24,232 nucleotides of DNA, from contig DCHY01000044.1 in assembly GCA_002315715.1 (NCBI GenBank), forward strand, positions 1-24,232. The letters are read 5' to 3'. Below are positions 1-6,263 of this stretch, piece by piece. Both the position numbers and the translations under genes were made by a program. The DNA is from Clostridiales bacterium UBA1740 (lineage in GTDB: Bacteria > Bacillota > Clostridia > Oscillospirales > CAG-272). Each line of letters begins with the position of its first letter. Positions within the stretch are counted from its first letter, which is position 1. The notes beneath the pieces were generated by a model. That model saw nothing but the letters and a program-made list of their open reading frames with translations. It did no database searches and was not told the origin of the DNA.

Positions 1-7
1 GCACAAG

Positions 8-91
8 CAAGCCAAAGGCTTGGTGCCATACCCGACAAGGTCGGGATTTCACGCTACGCTTTGCGTAGATGAGATACGGCGCTTAGCGCTG
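8..91. repeat. Array of four 15-nt hairpins with exact 23-nt period
   Basis: Four short inverted repeats, each a 6-bp stem with a 3-nt loop, start at 8, 31, 54 and 77, so they repeat every 23 nt. The stems are CAAGCC/GGCTTG (8-22), CCCGAC/GTCGGG (31-45), CTACGC/GCGTAG (54-68) and CGGCGC/GCGCTG (77-91, one G-T wobble). The stem sequences differ completely while stem length, loop length and 8-nt spacers are fixed. The spacers are GTGCCATA, ATTTCACG and ATGAGATA. No unit fits at 100-114, so the array ends at 91; it may continue past the left edge. It lies upstream of the promoter at 140-168 and encodes no protein. Its function is unknown; a structured RNA or DNA element is an inference. Confidence 0.85.
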
Positions 92-113
92 ATTTTCTTC
101 ATTATTAAAGGAA

Positions 114-133
114 CGAAGCGGCAATCCGTTTCG
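114..133. repeat. Inverted repeat just upstream of the -35 box
   Basis: CGAAGCGG (114-121) and CCGTTTCG (126-133) form an 8-bp stem with one G-T wobble around a CAAT loop. It ends 6 bp before the -35 box at 140. It could be an operator, or the trailing structure of the hairpin array, although it does not follow the 23-nt period. Confidence 0.5.
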
Positions 134-139
134 CGCGCC

Positions 140-168
140 TTGACAACCCTTTCGTTTTCGGGTATAAT
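140..168 (+). promoter_or_regulatory. Sigma-A promoter for the SerC-like gene
   Basis: TTGACA (140-145) and TATAAT (163-168) are both perfect consensus, separated by 17 bp. The predicted start of transcription is near 175, giving a leader of about 35 nt before the ATG at 210. This is one of the strongest-looking promoters in the window. Confidence 0.9.
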
Positions 169-209
169 AAAAAGATGAAATAAAACCGCAAGAAAGCGAG
201 TTTCGGAAG

Positions 210-1304
210 ATGGAAAAAATCTATAATTTCAGTGCGGAGCAATCGACGCCGCCGGCAGAAGTGCTCGAAAAATGGCAAAAGGATTTTACGGATATGATGG
301 GGGTCGGCGCCGACCTCGAAAGCGTCCTTAAGACGAAGTCTTATGCGTCGCTGTATACCCTCGTGCAATCGGCGGTCCGCGAGATTCTCTCGGTTCCCGA
401 AAACTATCGCGTTTTTCTCTGCGTCGGAAGCGGCGCGGAGCAGTATGCCGCCATTCCGCAGAACTTGCTCTCTGGGCACCGTCTTGCCGACTATATTCTC
501 ACGGGTTCCGCTTCCAAAGCGGCGTACGAAGAGGCGAAAAAGTACGGCGACATCGCCATTGCCGCCTCGAGCGGCGGGGCGCTCCCTCCCTTTTCATCCG
601 TGCCGAACTTTGAACCCTCGGACATCCGTCCCGACGCCGATTACGTGTATATTTGCTACAACGACAGAGCCTTCGGCACCCGTTTTCGCGGCGTGCCCGA
701 TACGGGAAATATCCCGCTTGTCGCGGATATGACGGGGGTTTTGTTCTCCGAACCCTTCGATATCTCCAAATTCGGATTGCTTTTTGCCTCGGGCGACGTC
801 AACCTCACACTATCCGGCATGACGGTCGTTATCGTCCGCGATGACCTCATCGGTTCGGCGCTTCCCACCACCCCGTCTTCCATGAATTACGCCACGCTTT
901 GCGATTTGAAAACGGGCGTCGGTTTGCCCTCTGCTTTTCTTCTCACCACTGCCCTTGAGACTCTCATTTACATGAAGGACGCCGGCGGTCTTGACGAATT
1001 CAAACGCCGTACCGAACGGAAAAGCAGTATGCTCTACGATTATCTCGACGGGCAGATTTACTACATCACCCCGATCGATAAACAGTTCCGCTCCTACTGC
1101 AACGTCATTTTCACCACCGGCAGCCGCGACATGGACGAGCGTTTTTTGAAAACGGCAGAGTCGGAGGGCCTTTTCCGCCTCGGCGGCGGTCCGACGGGCG
1201 GCATTTGCGCTTCTCTTTACAATACCATGCCGACCGAAGGGGTCGAAGCTCTCATCAGTGTCATGAAGAAATTTTCCTATGAAAACCCGAAAATAGAAAT
1301 CTGA
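210..1304 (+). CDS. SerC-fold aminotransferase-like protein lacking the PLP lysine
   Basis: The 364-aa protein aligns by eye along its whole length with phosphoserine aminotransferase (SerC, about 360 aa): the start NFSAEQ resembles NFSAGP, and VADM (171-174), KFGLL (187-191) and the ending YNTMPTEGVEAL (337-348) are recognisable. The family motif AGAQKNxGPSG, which holds the lysine that binds PLP, reads ASGDVNLTLSG at 193-203, so valine 197 replaces that lysine and aspartate 196 the preceding glutamine. The substrate-binding SHRSK reads VLKTK (39-43), TGSW reads TGSA (98-101), NTPP is absent near 235-240, and GHRxxGGMRAS reads GGGPTGGICAS (325-335). Asp173 is kept. The frame is intact, so this is not a simple pseudogene. 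A non-catalytic or repurposed SerC paralogue is the likeliest reading. The start has a weak purine-rich site (GGAAG). It appears to be a single-gene transcript. Confidence 0.8.
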   Translation: MEKIYNFSAEQSTPPAEVLEKWQKDFTDMMGVGADLESVLKTKSYASLYTLVQSAVREILSVPENYRVFLCVGSGAEQYAAIPQNLLSGHRLADYILTGSASKAAYEEAKKYGDIAIAASSGGALPPFSSVPNFEPSDIRPDADYVYICYNDRAFGTRFRGVPDTGNIPLVADMTGVLFSEPFDISKFGLLFASGDVNLTLSGMTVVIVRDDLIGSALPTTPSSMNYATLCDLKTGVGLPSAFLLTTALETLIYMKDAGGLDEFKRRTERKSSMLYDYLDGQIYYITPIDKQFRSYCNVIFTTGSRDMDERFLKTAESEGLFRLGGGPTGGICASLYNTMPTEGVEALISVMKKFSYENPKIEI

Positions 1305-1322
1305 CGTTTTTTTCGAAAATTC

Positions 1323-1351
1323 TTGCATTTTGTCTTGACTTATGCTATACT
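1323..1351 (+). promoter_or_regulatory. Extended -10 promoter for typA
   Basis: TTGCAT (1323-1328) and TATACT (1346-1351) are separated by 17 bp, with a TG at 1343-1344 giving the extended -10 form TGCTATACT. The predicted transcript starts near 1358. The same promoter style occurs before secG, ptsH and rpmB. Confidence 0.8.
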
Positions 1352-1386
1352 ATTCGGGTTGAAAAATTGACTATACAGAGGTTTTT

Positions 1387-3222
1387 ATGAAACGTAACGA
1401 TTTGCGTAACATTGCGATCATCGCCCACGTTGACCACGGAAAGACCACGCTCGTTGACGAAATGCTTCGTCAGGGCGGTATCTACCGTGAGAACCAAGCG
1501 ATGGAAGATCGCGTCATGGACTCCAACGATTTGGAGCGTGAGCGCGGCATCACCATTTTGGCTAAAAACACCGCCATTCACTATAAAGGCGTGAAAATCA
1601 ACGTCATCGACACCCCGGGCCACGCGGACTTCGGCGGTGAAGTGGAACGTATTTTGAAGATGGTAAACGGCGTTATCCTCCTTGTCGATGCGGCGGAAGG
1701 CCCCATGCCTCAGACGCGTTTCGTTTTGGAGAAAGCCCTCTCGATGAATCACCGCGTTATCGTCGTCGTCAACAAGATTGACCGTCCCGACGCGCGTCTT
1801 GACGAAATCGGCGACGAAGTTTTGGAACTTCTTCTCGAGCTCAACGCCACCAACGAACAGCTCGACTCCCCGATGCTCTTCTGCTCCGGCCGTGCCGGCA
1901 CCGCTTCCTTTGATCCTCACAAACCCGGCAAAGACCTTCAGCCTTTGCTTGACACCATTCTCGAATACATGCCGGCGCCCGAAGGCGAAGAAGAAGAACC
2001 CCTTCAGCTTCTCGTTTCCTCCATCGACTACAACGACTTCGTCGGCAGAATCGGTATCGGCAGAATCGAGCGCGGCGTTCTCAAAACCGGTCAGAACATC
2101 GCCATTTGCAATTACCATAATCCCGGCAAATCCCGTTCCTCCAAGGTCGTTTCGATTTATCAGTTCGACGGTTTGAAGCGCGTTCCCGTGGAAGAAGCCA
2201 AGGTCGGCGACATCGTTTGTTTCTCCGGCTGTGAAGATATCGCCATCGGCGATACCGTTTGCGCCCCCTCCAAGGTTGAGCCCCTCGAATTCGTCAAGGT
2301 CGGCGAACCCACCATGGAAATGACCTTCTCGGTCAACGACTCTCCGTTTGCCGGTAAGGAAGGAAAATTCGTCACTTCCCGTCACCTCCGCGCCCGCCTT
2401 TACAAGGAACTTTTGAAGGACGTATCCCTCCGTGTAAACGACGGCGAAACCACCGACAGTTTCAAAGTGGCAGGCCGCGGCGAAATGCACCTTTCCATTT
2501 TGATTGAAAATATGCGCCGCGAAGGATACGAGCTTTGCTGCTCCAACCCCCGCGTGCTTTACAAGACGATTGACGGCGTGAAATGCGAGCCAATCGAAGA
2601 CGTCATCATCGACGTGCCCGAAGAATACGTCGGCTCCGTCATGGAGAAACTCGGCGCGAGAAAAGGCGAACTTCTCGACATGCAGCTGCACGGCTCGAGA
2701 CAAAAACTGTTCTACAAGATTCCGACGCGTTGCCTTTTCGGTTACAGAAGCGAACTGTTGACCGATACCCGCGGCGAAGGCATCATTTCCACGCTGTTTG
2801 CCGGTTATGAACCCTTCCGCGGCGAAATCAAAACCCGTTTCACCTCTTCCCTCGTCGCTTCCGAAACCGGTATTTCCACGACCTACGGTCTTTACCAGTC
2901 GCAGGACCGCGGTCCCCTCTTCGTGGGTCCCGCAACTCCCGTCTATGCCGGCATGATCGTCGGCGAGAACCCGAAGCCCGACGATATCGAAGTCAACGTC
3001 TGCAAAGAGAAACACTTGACCGCCGTCCGTTCCTCCGGTGCGGATGAAAAACTGACGCTTATCACCCCGATTCAGCTTTCTCTCGAGGAAGCCATCGAGT
3101 TCATCACCGACGACGAACTCATTGAAGTGACGCCGAAGAGCGTCCGTCTGCGCAAGACCATCCTCGATATGGCGCAGAGAAAACGCATTCAGGCGCAAAA
3201 GCGTGCCGCTCTGAAAGAATAA
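1387..3222 (+). CDS. typA: Translational GTPase TypA/BipA
   Basis: A 611-aa ribosome-associated GTPase of the EF-G-like family, the usual length for TypA/BipA, which acts in 50S assembly and growth under stress or cold. The G-domain motifs are all present: G1 AHVDHGKTT (13-21), G2 in RERGITI (51-57), G3 DTPGH (75-79), G4 NKID (129-132) and a G5-like CSGRAG near 166. The beta-barrel domain II follows, then domains III and V of the EF-G type. The BipA-specific C-terminal domain ends in [12 protein letters not shown]. The ATG at 1387 has GAGG at 1378-1381, 5 nt upstream. It has its own promoter, and secG follows with a separate promoter. Long antisense frames across this gene are shadows of its codon usage. 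Confidence 0.97.
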   Translation: MKRNDLRNIAIIAHVDHGKTTLVDEMLRQGGIYRENQAMEDRVMDSNDLERERGITILAKNTAIHYKGVKINVIDTPGHADFGGEVERILKMVNGVILLVDAAEGPMPQTRFVLEKALSMNHRVIVVVNKIDRPDARLDEIGDEVLELLLELNATNEQLDSPMLFCSGRAGTASFDPHKPGKDLQPLLDTILEYMPAPEGEEEEPLQLLVSSIDYNDFVGRIGIGRIERGVLKTGQNIAICNYHNPGKSRSSKVVSIYQFDGLKRVPVEEAKVGDIVCFSGCEDIAIGDTVCAPSKVEPLEFVKVGEPTMEMTFSVNDSPFAGKEGKFVTSRHLRARLYKELLKDVSLRVNDGETTDSFKVAGRGEMHLSILIENMRREGYELCCSNPRVLYKTIDGVKCEPIEDVIIDVPEEYVGSVMEKLGARKGELLDMQLHGSRQKLFYKIPTRCLFGYRSELLTDTRGEGIISTLFAGYEPFRGEIKTRFTSSLVASETGISTTYGLYQSQDRGPLFVGPATPVYAGMIVGENPKPDDIEVNVCKEKHLTAVRSSGADEKLTLITPIQLSLEEAIEFITDDELIEVTPKSVRLRKTILDMAQRKRIQAQKRAALKE

Positions 3223-3242
3223 GAATAATTTTTGAAAACCTC

Positions 3243-3271
3243 TTGCATTTTCGGCAAGAATGTGCTAAAAT
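3243..3271 (+). promoter_or_regulatory. Extended -10 promoter for secG
   Basis: TTGCAT (3243-3248), a 17-bp spacer and TAAAAT (3266-3271) with TG at 3263-3264. The predicted start is near 3278, giving a leader of about 48 nt. Confidence 0.75.
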
Positions 3272-3301
3272 CATCCTGATATTATATCCCCGAAAGGAAA
3301 C

Positions 3302-3314
3302 GGCACTTGGTGCC
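3302..3314 (+). promoter_or_regulatory. Leader hairpin next to the secG ribosome binding site
   Basis: GGCAC (3302-3306) and GTGCC (3310-3314) pair around a TTG loop. The hairpin directly abuts the ribosome binding site AAGG (3315-3318), so it could influence translation or protect the transcript. Confidence 0.5.
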
Positions 3315-3325
3315 AAGGTAAAAAA

Positions 3326-3619
3326 ATGACTGCAATTGAAGTAATTCGCTTTATTTTGATGGGCGTATCTTTTCTTTCCGCTCTCTTCCTCGTCGTAGCG
3401 GTTCTTCTTCAGAAGACCAAAGAGGACGGTTTGTCTTCTACCATCGTCGGCGGAAGCACCGAGACCTACTACGGCAAAGATAAACTCGGAAGCAAAGACA
3501 AGCTTCTTTACAAGCTCACCATCATCGTCGGAATCGTTTTCGCGGTTTCCGTTCTGGCTATCTACTTCCTCACGCCGAACGCTCCCGCTGTGAAATTCCT
3601 CAGCGAGTGGAAATCCTAA
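3326..3619 (+). CDS. secG: Preprotein translocase subunit SecG
   Basis: A 97-aa small membrane subunit of the SecYEG channel. It shows the family pattern: a first hydrophobic helix (about 5-28), a short cytoplasmic loop with QKTKEDGLSSTIVGGSTETY (29-48), then a second helix (about 62-83). The GLSSTIVGG-TETYYGK loop is typical of Firmicutes SecG. The length is slightly above the usual 75-80 aa because of the charged linker and the tail. The ATG at 3326 follows AAGG by 7 nt. It is transcribed from its own promoter and closed by a strong terminator at 3635-3675, so it looks monocistronic. In many Firmicutes secG precedes rnr and smpB; that linkage is not seen here. Confidence 0.93.
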   Translation: MTAIEVIRFILMGVSFLSALFLVVAVLLQKTKEDGLSSTIVGGSTETYYGKDKLGSKDKLLYKLTIIVGIVFAVSVLAIYFLTPNAPAVKFLSEWKS

Positions 3620-3634
3620 TCTGAACAAACAAGG

Positions 3635-3675
3635 AAACCGAAGGGCCGCGTTATTTGGGTCCTTCGGTTTTTTCT
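3635..3675 (+). terminator. Rho-independent terminator of secG
   Basis: AAACCGAAGGGCC (3635-3647) pairs with GGTCCTTCGGTTT (3658-3670), 13 bp with one wobble, around a 10-nt loop. The stem runs into a T-rich tail (TTTTTTCTT). Confidence 0.92.
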
Positions 3676-3689
3676 TAACAGGAGAATAT

Positions 3690-4451
3690 ATGAGAAGAAC
3701 ACTTGCGGCTTTTCTTTCCGCCGTCTTTCTGTTTCTCTTCGGTCTCGTCATTACGAAAACCGTCGGGAGCATCAGCCATATTTACGTATATCTTGCCGTG
3801 CTTGTTCTCCCTTCCGCTTTCGCCTTGTTGATTTTATATCTGTACGGCGAAAAGGGAGAGGAGGTCAATCTCAAAGTGACGGCAACCACCCTAAAGCGGT
3901 CGGCATTTTCCTTTCTCCCTGCCCTTGCCGTTTGCCTTGCAACGTCGCTTTTGACCATCGGCGTGTTGGCACTGTTCGGAAAAGAAAAAGTCCCCACGGT
4001 GCTTGAAGGCACCCTCCTTCGGAAAATCGTATATTACGCTCTCCTCCCTGCCGTCGGCGAAGAACTTCTCTTTCGGTACATCCCTTTGCGGTATTTATCT
4101 AAGTACGGCAAAAAACTGACGCTGTTTCTTTCGGCGGCTGTCTTTGCCATATCCCACGCCGACTTCTTTACGATTCCTTACGCCTTCGTCATGGGCGTCG
4201 TTTTCATGGCGGTGGATATGACCGAAAACAGCGTTTTCCCCTCCCTCGTTTTCCATTTCGGCATCAATCTTATATCGGTTTTGTTCTCCCCCTTTAACGG
4301 CGTTTTGTGGTTTACAATCGCCTATCCTTTGACCGTTTTGTGCCTTGGCGGCGTTTGCTTCTTTATTCTGTGGAAAAAGGATAAAGTCTTCCTGACAAGC
4401 ATAAAAACCGTCATTTTTGACAAAGATTCTTTACAAAAAGAGGATTTATGA
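3690..4451 (+). CDS. CPBP family intramembrane metalloprotease
   Basis: A 253-aa polytopic membrane protein with about seven hydrophobic segments. The three hallmark motifs of the CPBP (Abi/CaaX protease-like) family are present: EELLFR (124-129, the EExxxR motif), FAISH (152-156) and HFGIN (189-193, HxxxN). These supply the putative glutamates, histidines and asparagine of the active site within the membrane. Substrates of bacterial members are mostly unknown; some are implicated in bacteriocin self-immunity or protein processing. The ATG at 3690 has AGGAGA just upstream. The gene ends in a 4-bp ATGA overlap with tadA, so the two are translationally coupled. No clear promoter is visible after the secG terminator. 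Confidence 0.88.
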   Translation: MRRTLAAFLSAVFLFLFGLVITKTVGSISHIYVYLAVLVLPSAFALLILYLYGEKGEEVNLKVTATTLKRSAFSFLPALAVCLATSLLTIGVLALFGKEKVPTVLEGTLLRKIVYYALLPAVGEELLFRYIPLRYLSKYGKKLTLFLSAAVFAISHADFFTIPYAFVMGVVFMAVDMTENSVFPSLVFHFGINLISVLFSPFNGVLWFTIAYPLTVLCLGGVCFFILWKKDKVFLTSIKTVIFDKDSLQKEDL

Positions 4452-4921
4452 TTACCGATTCCGACCGTGCTTATATGAAAATCGCCATGGAACTTGCCAT
4501 GGAAGCCGAAGCCGCCGACGAAGTGCCGGTGGGCGCCGTCATCGTCCGTGACGGACAGGTGATCGCCAAGGCGTGCAACACGCGTGAGCGTGACAAGACG
4601 GCGACAAGACACGCCGAGATTTCCGCCATCGAAGAGGCATGCAAAGCCCTCGGCGGATGGCGTTTGCCGGATACGACGCTGTACGTGACGATGGAGCCCT
4701 GCGTCATGTGTGCCGGTGCCGTCATCAACGCCCGGATTTCCCGCGTCGTCTTTGGCGTTCCCGATTTGCGATTCGGGGCGTTCGGTTCGCTTCTCAACGT
4801 CGCCGAGTTGCCTCTCAACCACAAAGTGACGGTCGAAGGCGGCGTTTATCAAGACGAAAACCGCGACATTCTCTCCGCTTATTTCAAAAGAAAGCGAAAC
4901 AAACAAGAGAAAGCAGATTGA
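4448..4921 (+). CDS. tadA: tRNA-specific adenosine deaminase TadA
   Basis: A 157-aa zinc-dependent deaminase that converts A34 to inosine in tRNA-Arg(ACG), an essential wobble modification. The deaminase signature is complete: HAE (55-57), with the zinc histidine and proton-shuttling glutamate, and PCVMC (84-88), with the two zinc cysteines. VPVGAVIV (27-34) and DLRFGAFGS (106-114) are also typical of TadA. The length matches the family (150-160 aa). The start overlaps the stop of the CPBP gene by 4 bp and is preceded by AGAGG. The gene after it (rimM) has its own promoter. Confidence 0.95.
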   Translation: MITDSDRAYMKIAMELAMEAEAADEVPVGAVIVRDGQVIAKACNTRERDKTATRHAEISAIEEACKALGGWRLPDTTLYVTMEPCVMCAGAVINARISRVVFGVPDLRFGAFGSLLNVAELPLNHKVTVEGGVYQDENRDILSAYFKRKRNKQEKAD

Positions 4922-4925
4922 CAAT

Positions 4926-4954
4926 TTGACTTTCCGTTCTGTTTATGGTAAAAT
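4926..4954 (+). promoter_or_regulatory. Promoter that places the transcript start on the rimM ATG
   Basis: TTGACT (4926-4931), a 17-bp spacer and TAAAAT (4949-4954), with TG at 4946-4947. The expected start of transcription, 7 nt after the end of the -10 box, is 4961, which is the first base of the rimM ATG. No ribosome binding site lies in the 6 nt between them. Confidence 0.75.
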
Positions 4955-4960
4955 ACCCGT

Positions 4961-5479
4961 ATGAAAAAAGAGTATTTGGAATGCGGCATGGCGCGCTCGG
5001 CGCACGGTGTCCGCGGACTTTTCAAAACCGAAGTTTGGTGTGATTCGCCAAAAGTATTGGCAGGTCAAAAACGCGTGTTCACAGCCGCTCCCGACGGCAA
5101 TTTTACAGAACACAAGGTGACCTCCGCCACCGTGGCAGGTGACATCGTCATCCTCGGCATCGAAGGGGTGGAAACCCGCGAAGACGCCGTGGCTTTTTGC
5201 CGTACCGTTTTGTATTTACATAGGGACGATATCCCGAAAAAACGCGGCGCCTATTTTCTCTCGGACGTCATAGGACTCCCCGTCAAGGACGCAGCCACCG
5301 ACCGTGTGCTGGGAACGGTGAAATCCATCTTCGACGTGCCGCAGGGAAAAATGTATACCGTAGAAACGGCAAACGGCGACGTTTTGATTCCCGATTTGCC
5401 GGTATTTATCAAGAAGGTGGATCCCGATTCGTGCGTGACCGTCACGCCGATTCCCGGTATGTTTTCCGATGAGATTTGA
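4961..5479 (+). CDS. rimM: Ribosome maturation factor RimM
   Basis: A 172-aa 16S rRNA processing factor, the usual length, that binds S19 during 30S head assembly. The N-terminal RimM beta-barrel begins with YLECGMARSAHGVRGLFKTE (5-24), matching the family's GxIxxxHGxxGxVKV pattern. The C-terminal PRC-barrel contains YFLSDVIGLPVKD (98-110) and ends in VTVTPIPGMF. This fixes the ATG at 4961, because the conserved core starts only four residues later. There is no Shine-Dalgarno sequence upstream and the promoter -10 ends at 4954, so the mRNA is probably leaderless. It overlaps trmD by 11 bp. The usual partners rpsP and rplS are absent. Confidence 0.93.
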   Translation: MKKEYLECGMARSAHGVRGLFKTEVWCDSPKVLAGQKRVFTAAPDGNFTEHKVTSATVAGDIVILGIEGVETREDAVAFCRTVLYLHRDDIPKKRGAYFLSDVIGLPVKDAATDRVLGTVKSIFDVPQGKMYTVETANGDVLIPDLPVFIKKVDPDSCVTVTPIPGMFSDEI

Positions 5480-6215
5480 CGTTATCACCCTCTTTCCCGA
5501 TATGGTTCGCGCCGTCCTTGGCGAAAGCATTATCGGTCGCGGCATTGCCGCCGGGTATTTGGATATCCGCTATCACCATATCCGTGACTACTCCAAAGAC
5601 AAGCATAAAAACGTCGACGACACGCCGTACGGAGGCGGTGTCGGGATGCTCCTCACCTGTCAACCCATCGCCGATGCGGTGGAGGCCGCCAAATCCGATA
5701 TCCCACAAGGAAATAAAGTCCGCACGATTTACCTCTCCCCCAAAGGGCGTCTTTTCACCCACAAAGTGGCGGAGGAACTGTCCGCCTACGACAATTTGAT
5801 TTTCATCTGCGGTCACTACGAGGGCATTGACGAGAGGATTATCGACGAGTACGTCGACGAAGAAATCTCGGTCGGCGACTACGTTCTGACGGGCGGAGAA
5901 CTTCCTGCCTGCATCGTGGCAGATGCCGTCGCAAGACTCGTTCCCGGCGTCCTCGATTCTGCCGAATGTTGGCAGGGCGAGTCGATAGCTTCGGGAATCC
6001 TCGAATATCCGCAATATACGCATCCCCGCGTTTTTCACGGGCGTGAGGTGCCCCCGGTGCTTCTCTCGGGAGACCACGCAAAAGTTGACCGCTTTCGTCT
6101 GGAAGCCGCCGTCGCGGTGACGAGGGAGCGCCGCCCCGACCTATTGGCTTTGCATCCCGAATACGAAGAGATGCTGAAGCCGAAAGAAAAAAAGAAGAAA
6201 AAATCGAAAGAATAA
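5469..6215 (+). CDS. trmD: tRNA (guanine-37-N1)-methyltransferase TrmD
   Basis: A 248-aa SPOUT methyltransferase that makes m1G37 in tRNAs with G36, preventing frameshifting. The knot motifs that bind SAM are present: LSPKGR (89-94), GHYEGIDER (115-123) and SVGDYVLTGGELPA (134-147). The position of the catalytic aspartate of the H. influenzae enzyme (Asp169, in EEDSF) reads QGESI, a Glu; I believe Glu is also found in other clostridial TrmD. The usually invariant YTRP reads YTHP. The C-terminus ends in a lysine-rich tail (KEKKKKKSKE). No ribosome binding site precedes the start, which lies inside rimM, so translational coupling is likely. Confidence 0.94.
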   Translation: MRFDVITLFPDMVRAVLGESIIGRGIAAGYLDIRYHHIRDYSKDKHKNVDDTPYGGGVGMLLTCQPIADAVEAAKSDIPQGNKVRTIYLSPKGRLFTHKVAEELSAYDNLIFICGHYEGIDERIIDEYVDEEISVGDYVLTGGELPACIVADAVARLVPGVLDSAECWQGESIASGILEYPQYTHPRVFHGREVPPVLLSGDHAKVDRFRLEAAVAVTRERRPDLLALHPEYEEMLKPKEKKKKKSKE

Positions 6216-6222
6216 CGGCATT

Positions 6223-6244
6223 TTTGCCAACTTTGATTGGCAAA
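6223..6244. repeat. Inverted repeat between trmD and the membrane-protein gene
   Basis: TTTGCCAA (6223-6230) and TTGGCAAA (6237-6244) form a perfect 8-bp stem with a CTTTGA loop. It lacks a downstream T-tract, so it is not a standard terminator. It may be an RNA processing or stability element in the trmD transcript. Confidence 0.55.
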
Positions 6245-6263
6245 TAATACGGAAAGGAACGAT

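Noticed and set aside
175..183. Two-codon frame ATG AAA TAA exactly at the predicted SerC-like transcript start
   Set aside because: Probably a coincidence; nine bases are too few to support a leader peptide without transcript and ribosome data.
1345..3198. 617-codon open frame antisense to typA
   Set aside because: It lies fully opposite a clear TypA gene, has low-complexity composition from the opposite codon usage and no matching motifs or ribosome binding site.
19..3315. Shared 10-mer CTTGGTGCCA in the first array unit and the secG leader
   Set aside because: A 10-base match without further similarity on either side is within chance, and the secG hairpin is not part of a 23-nt array.
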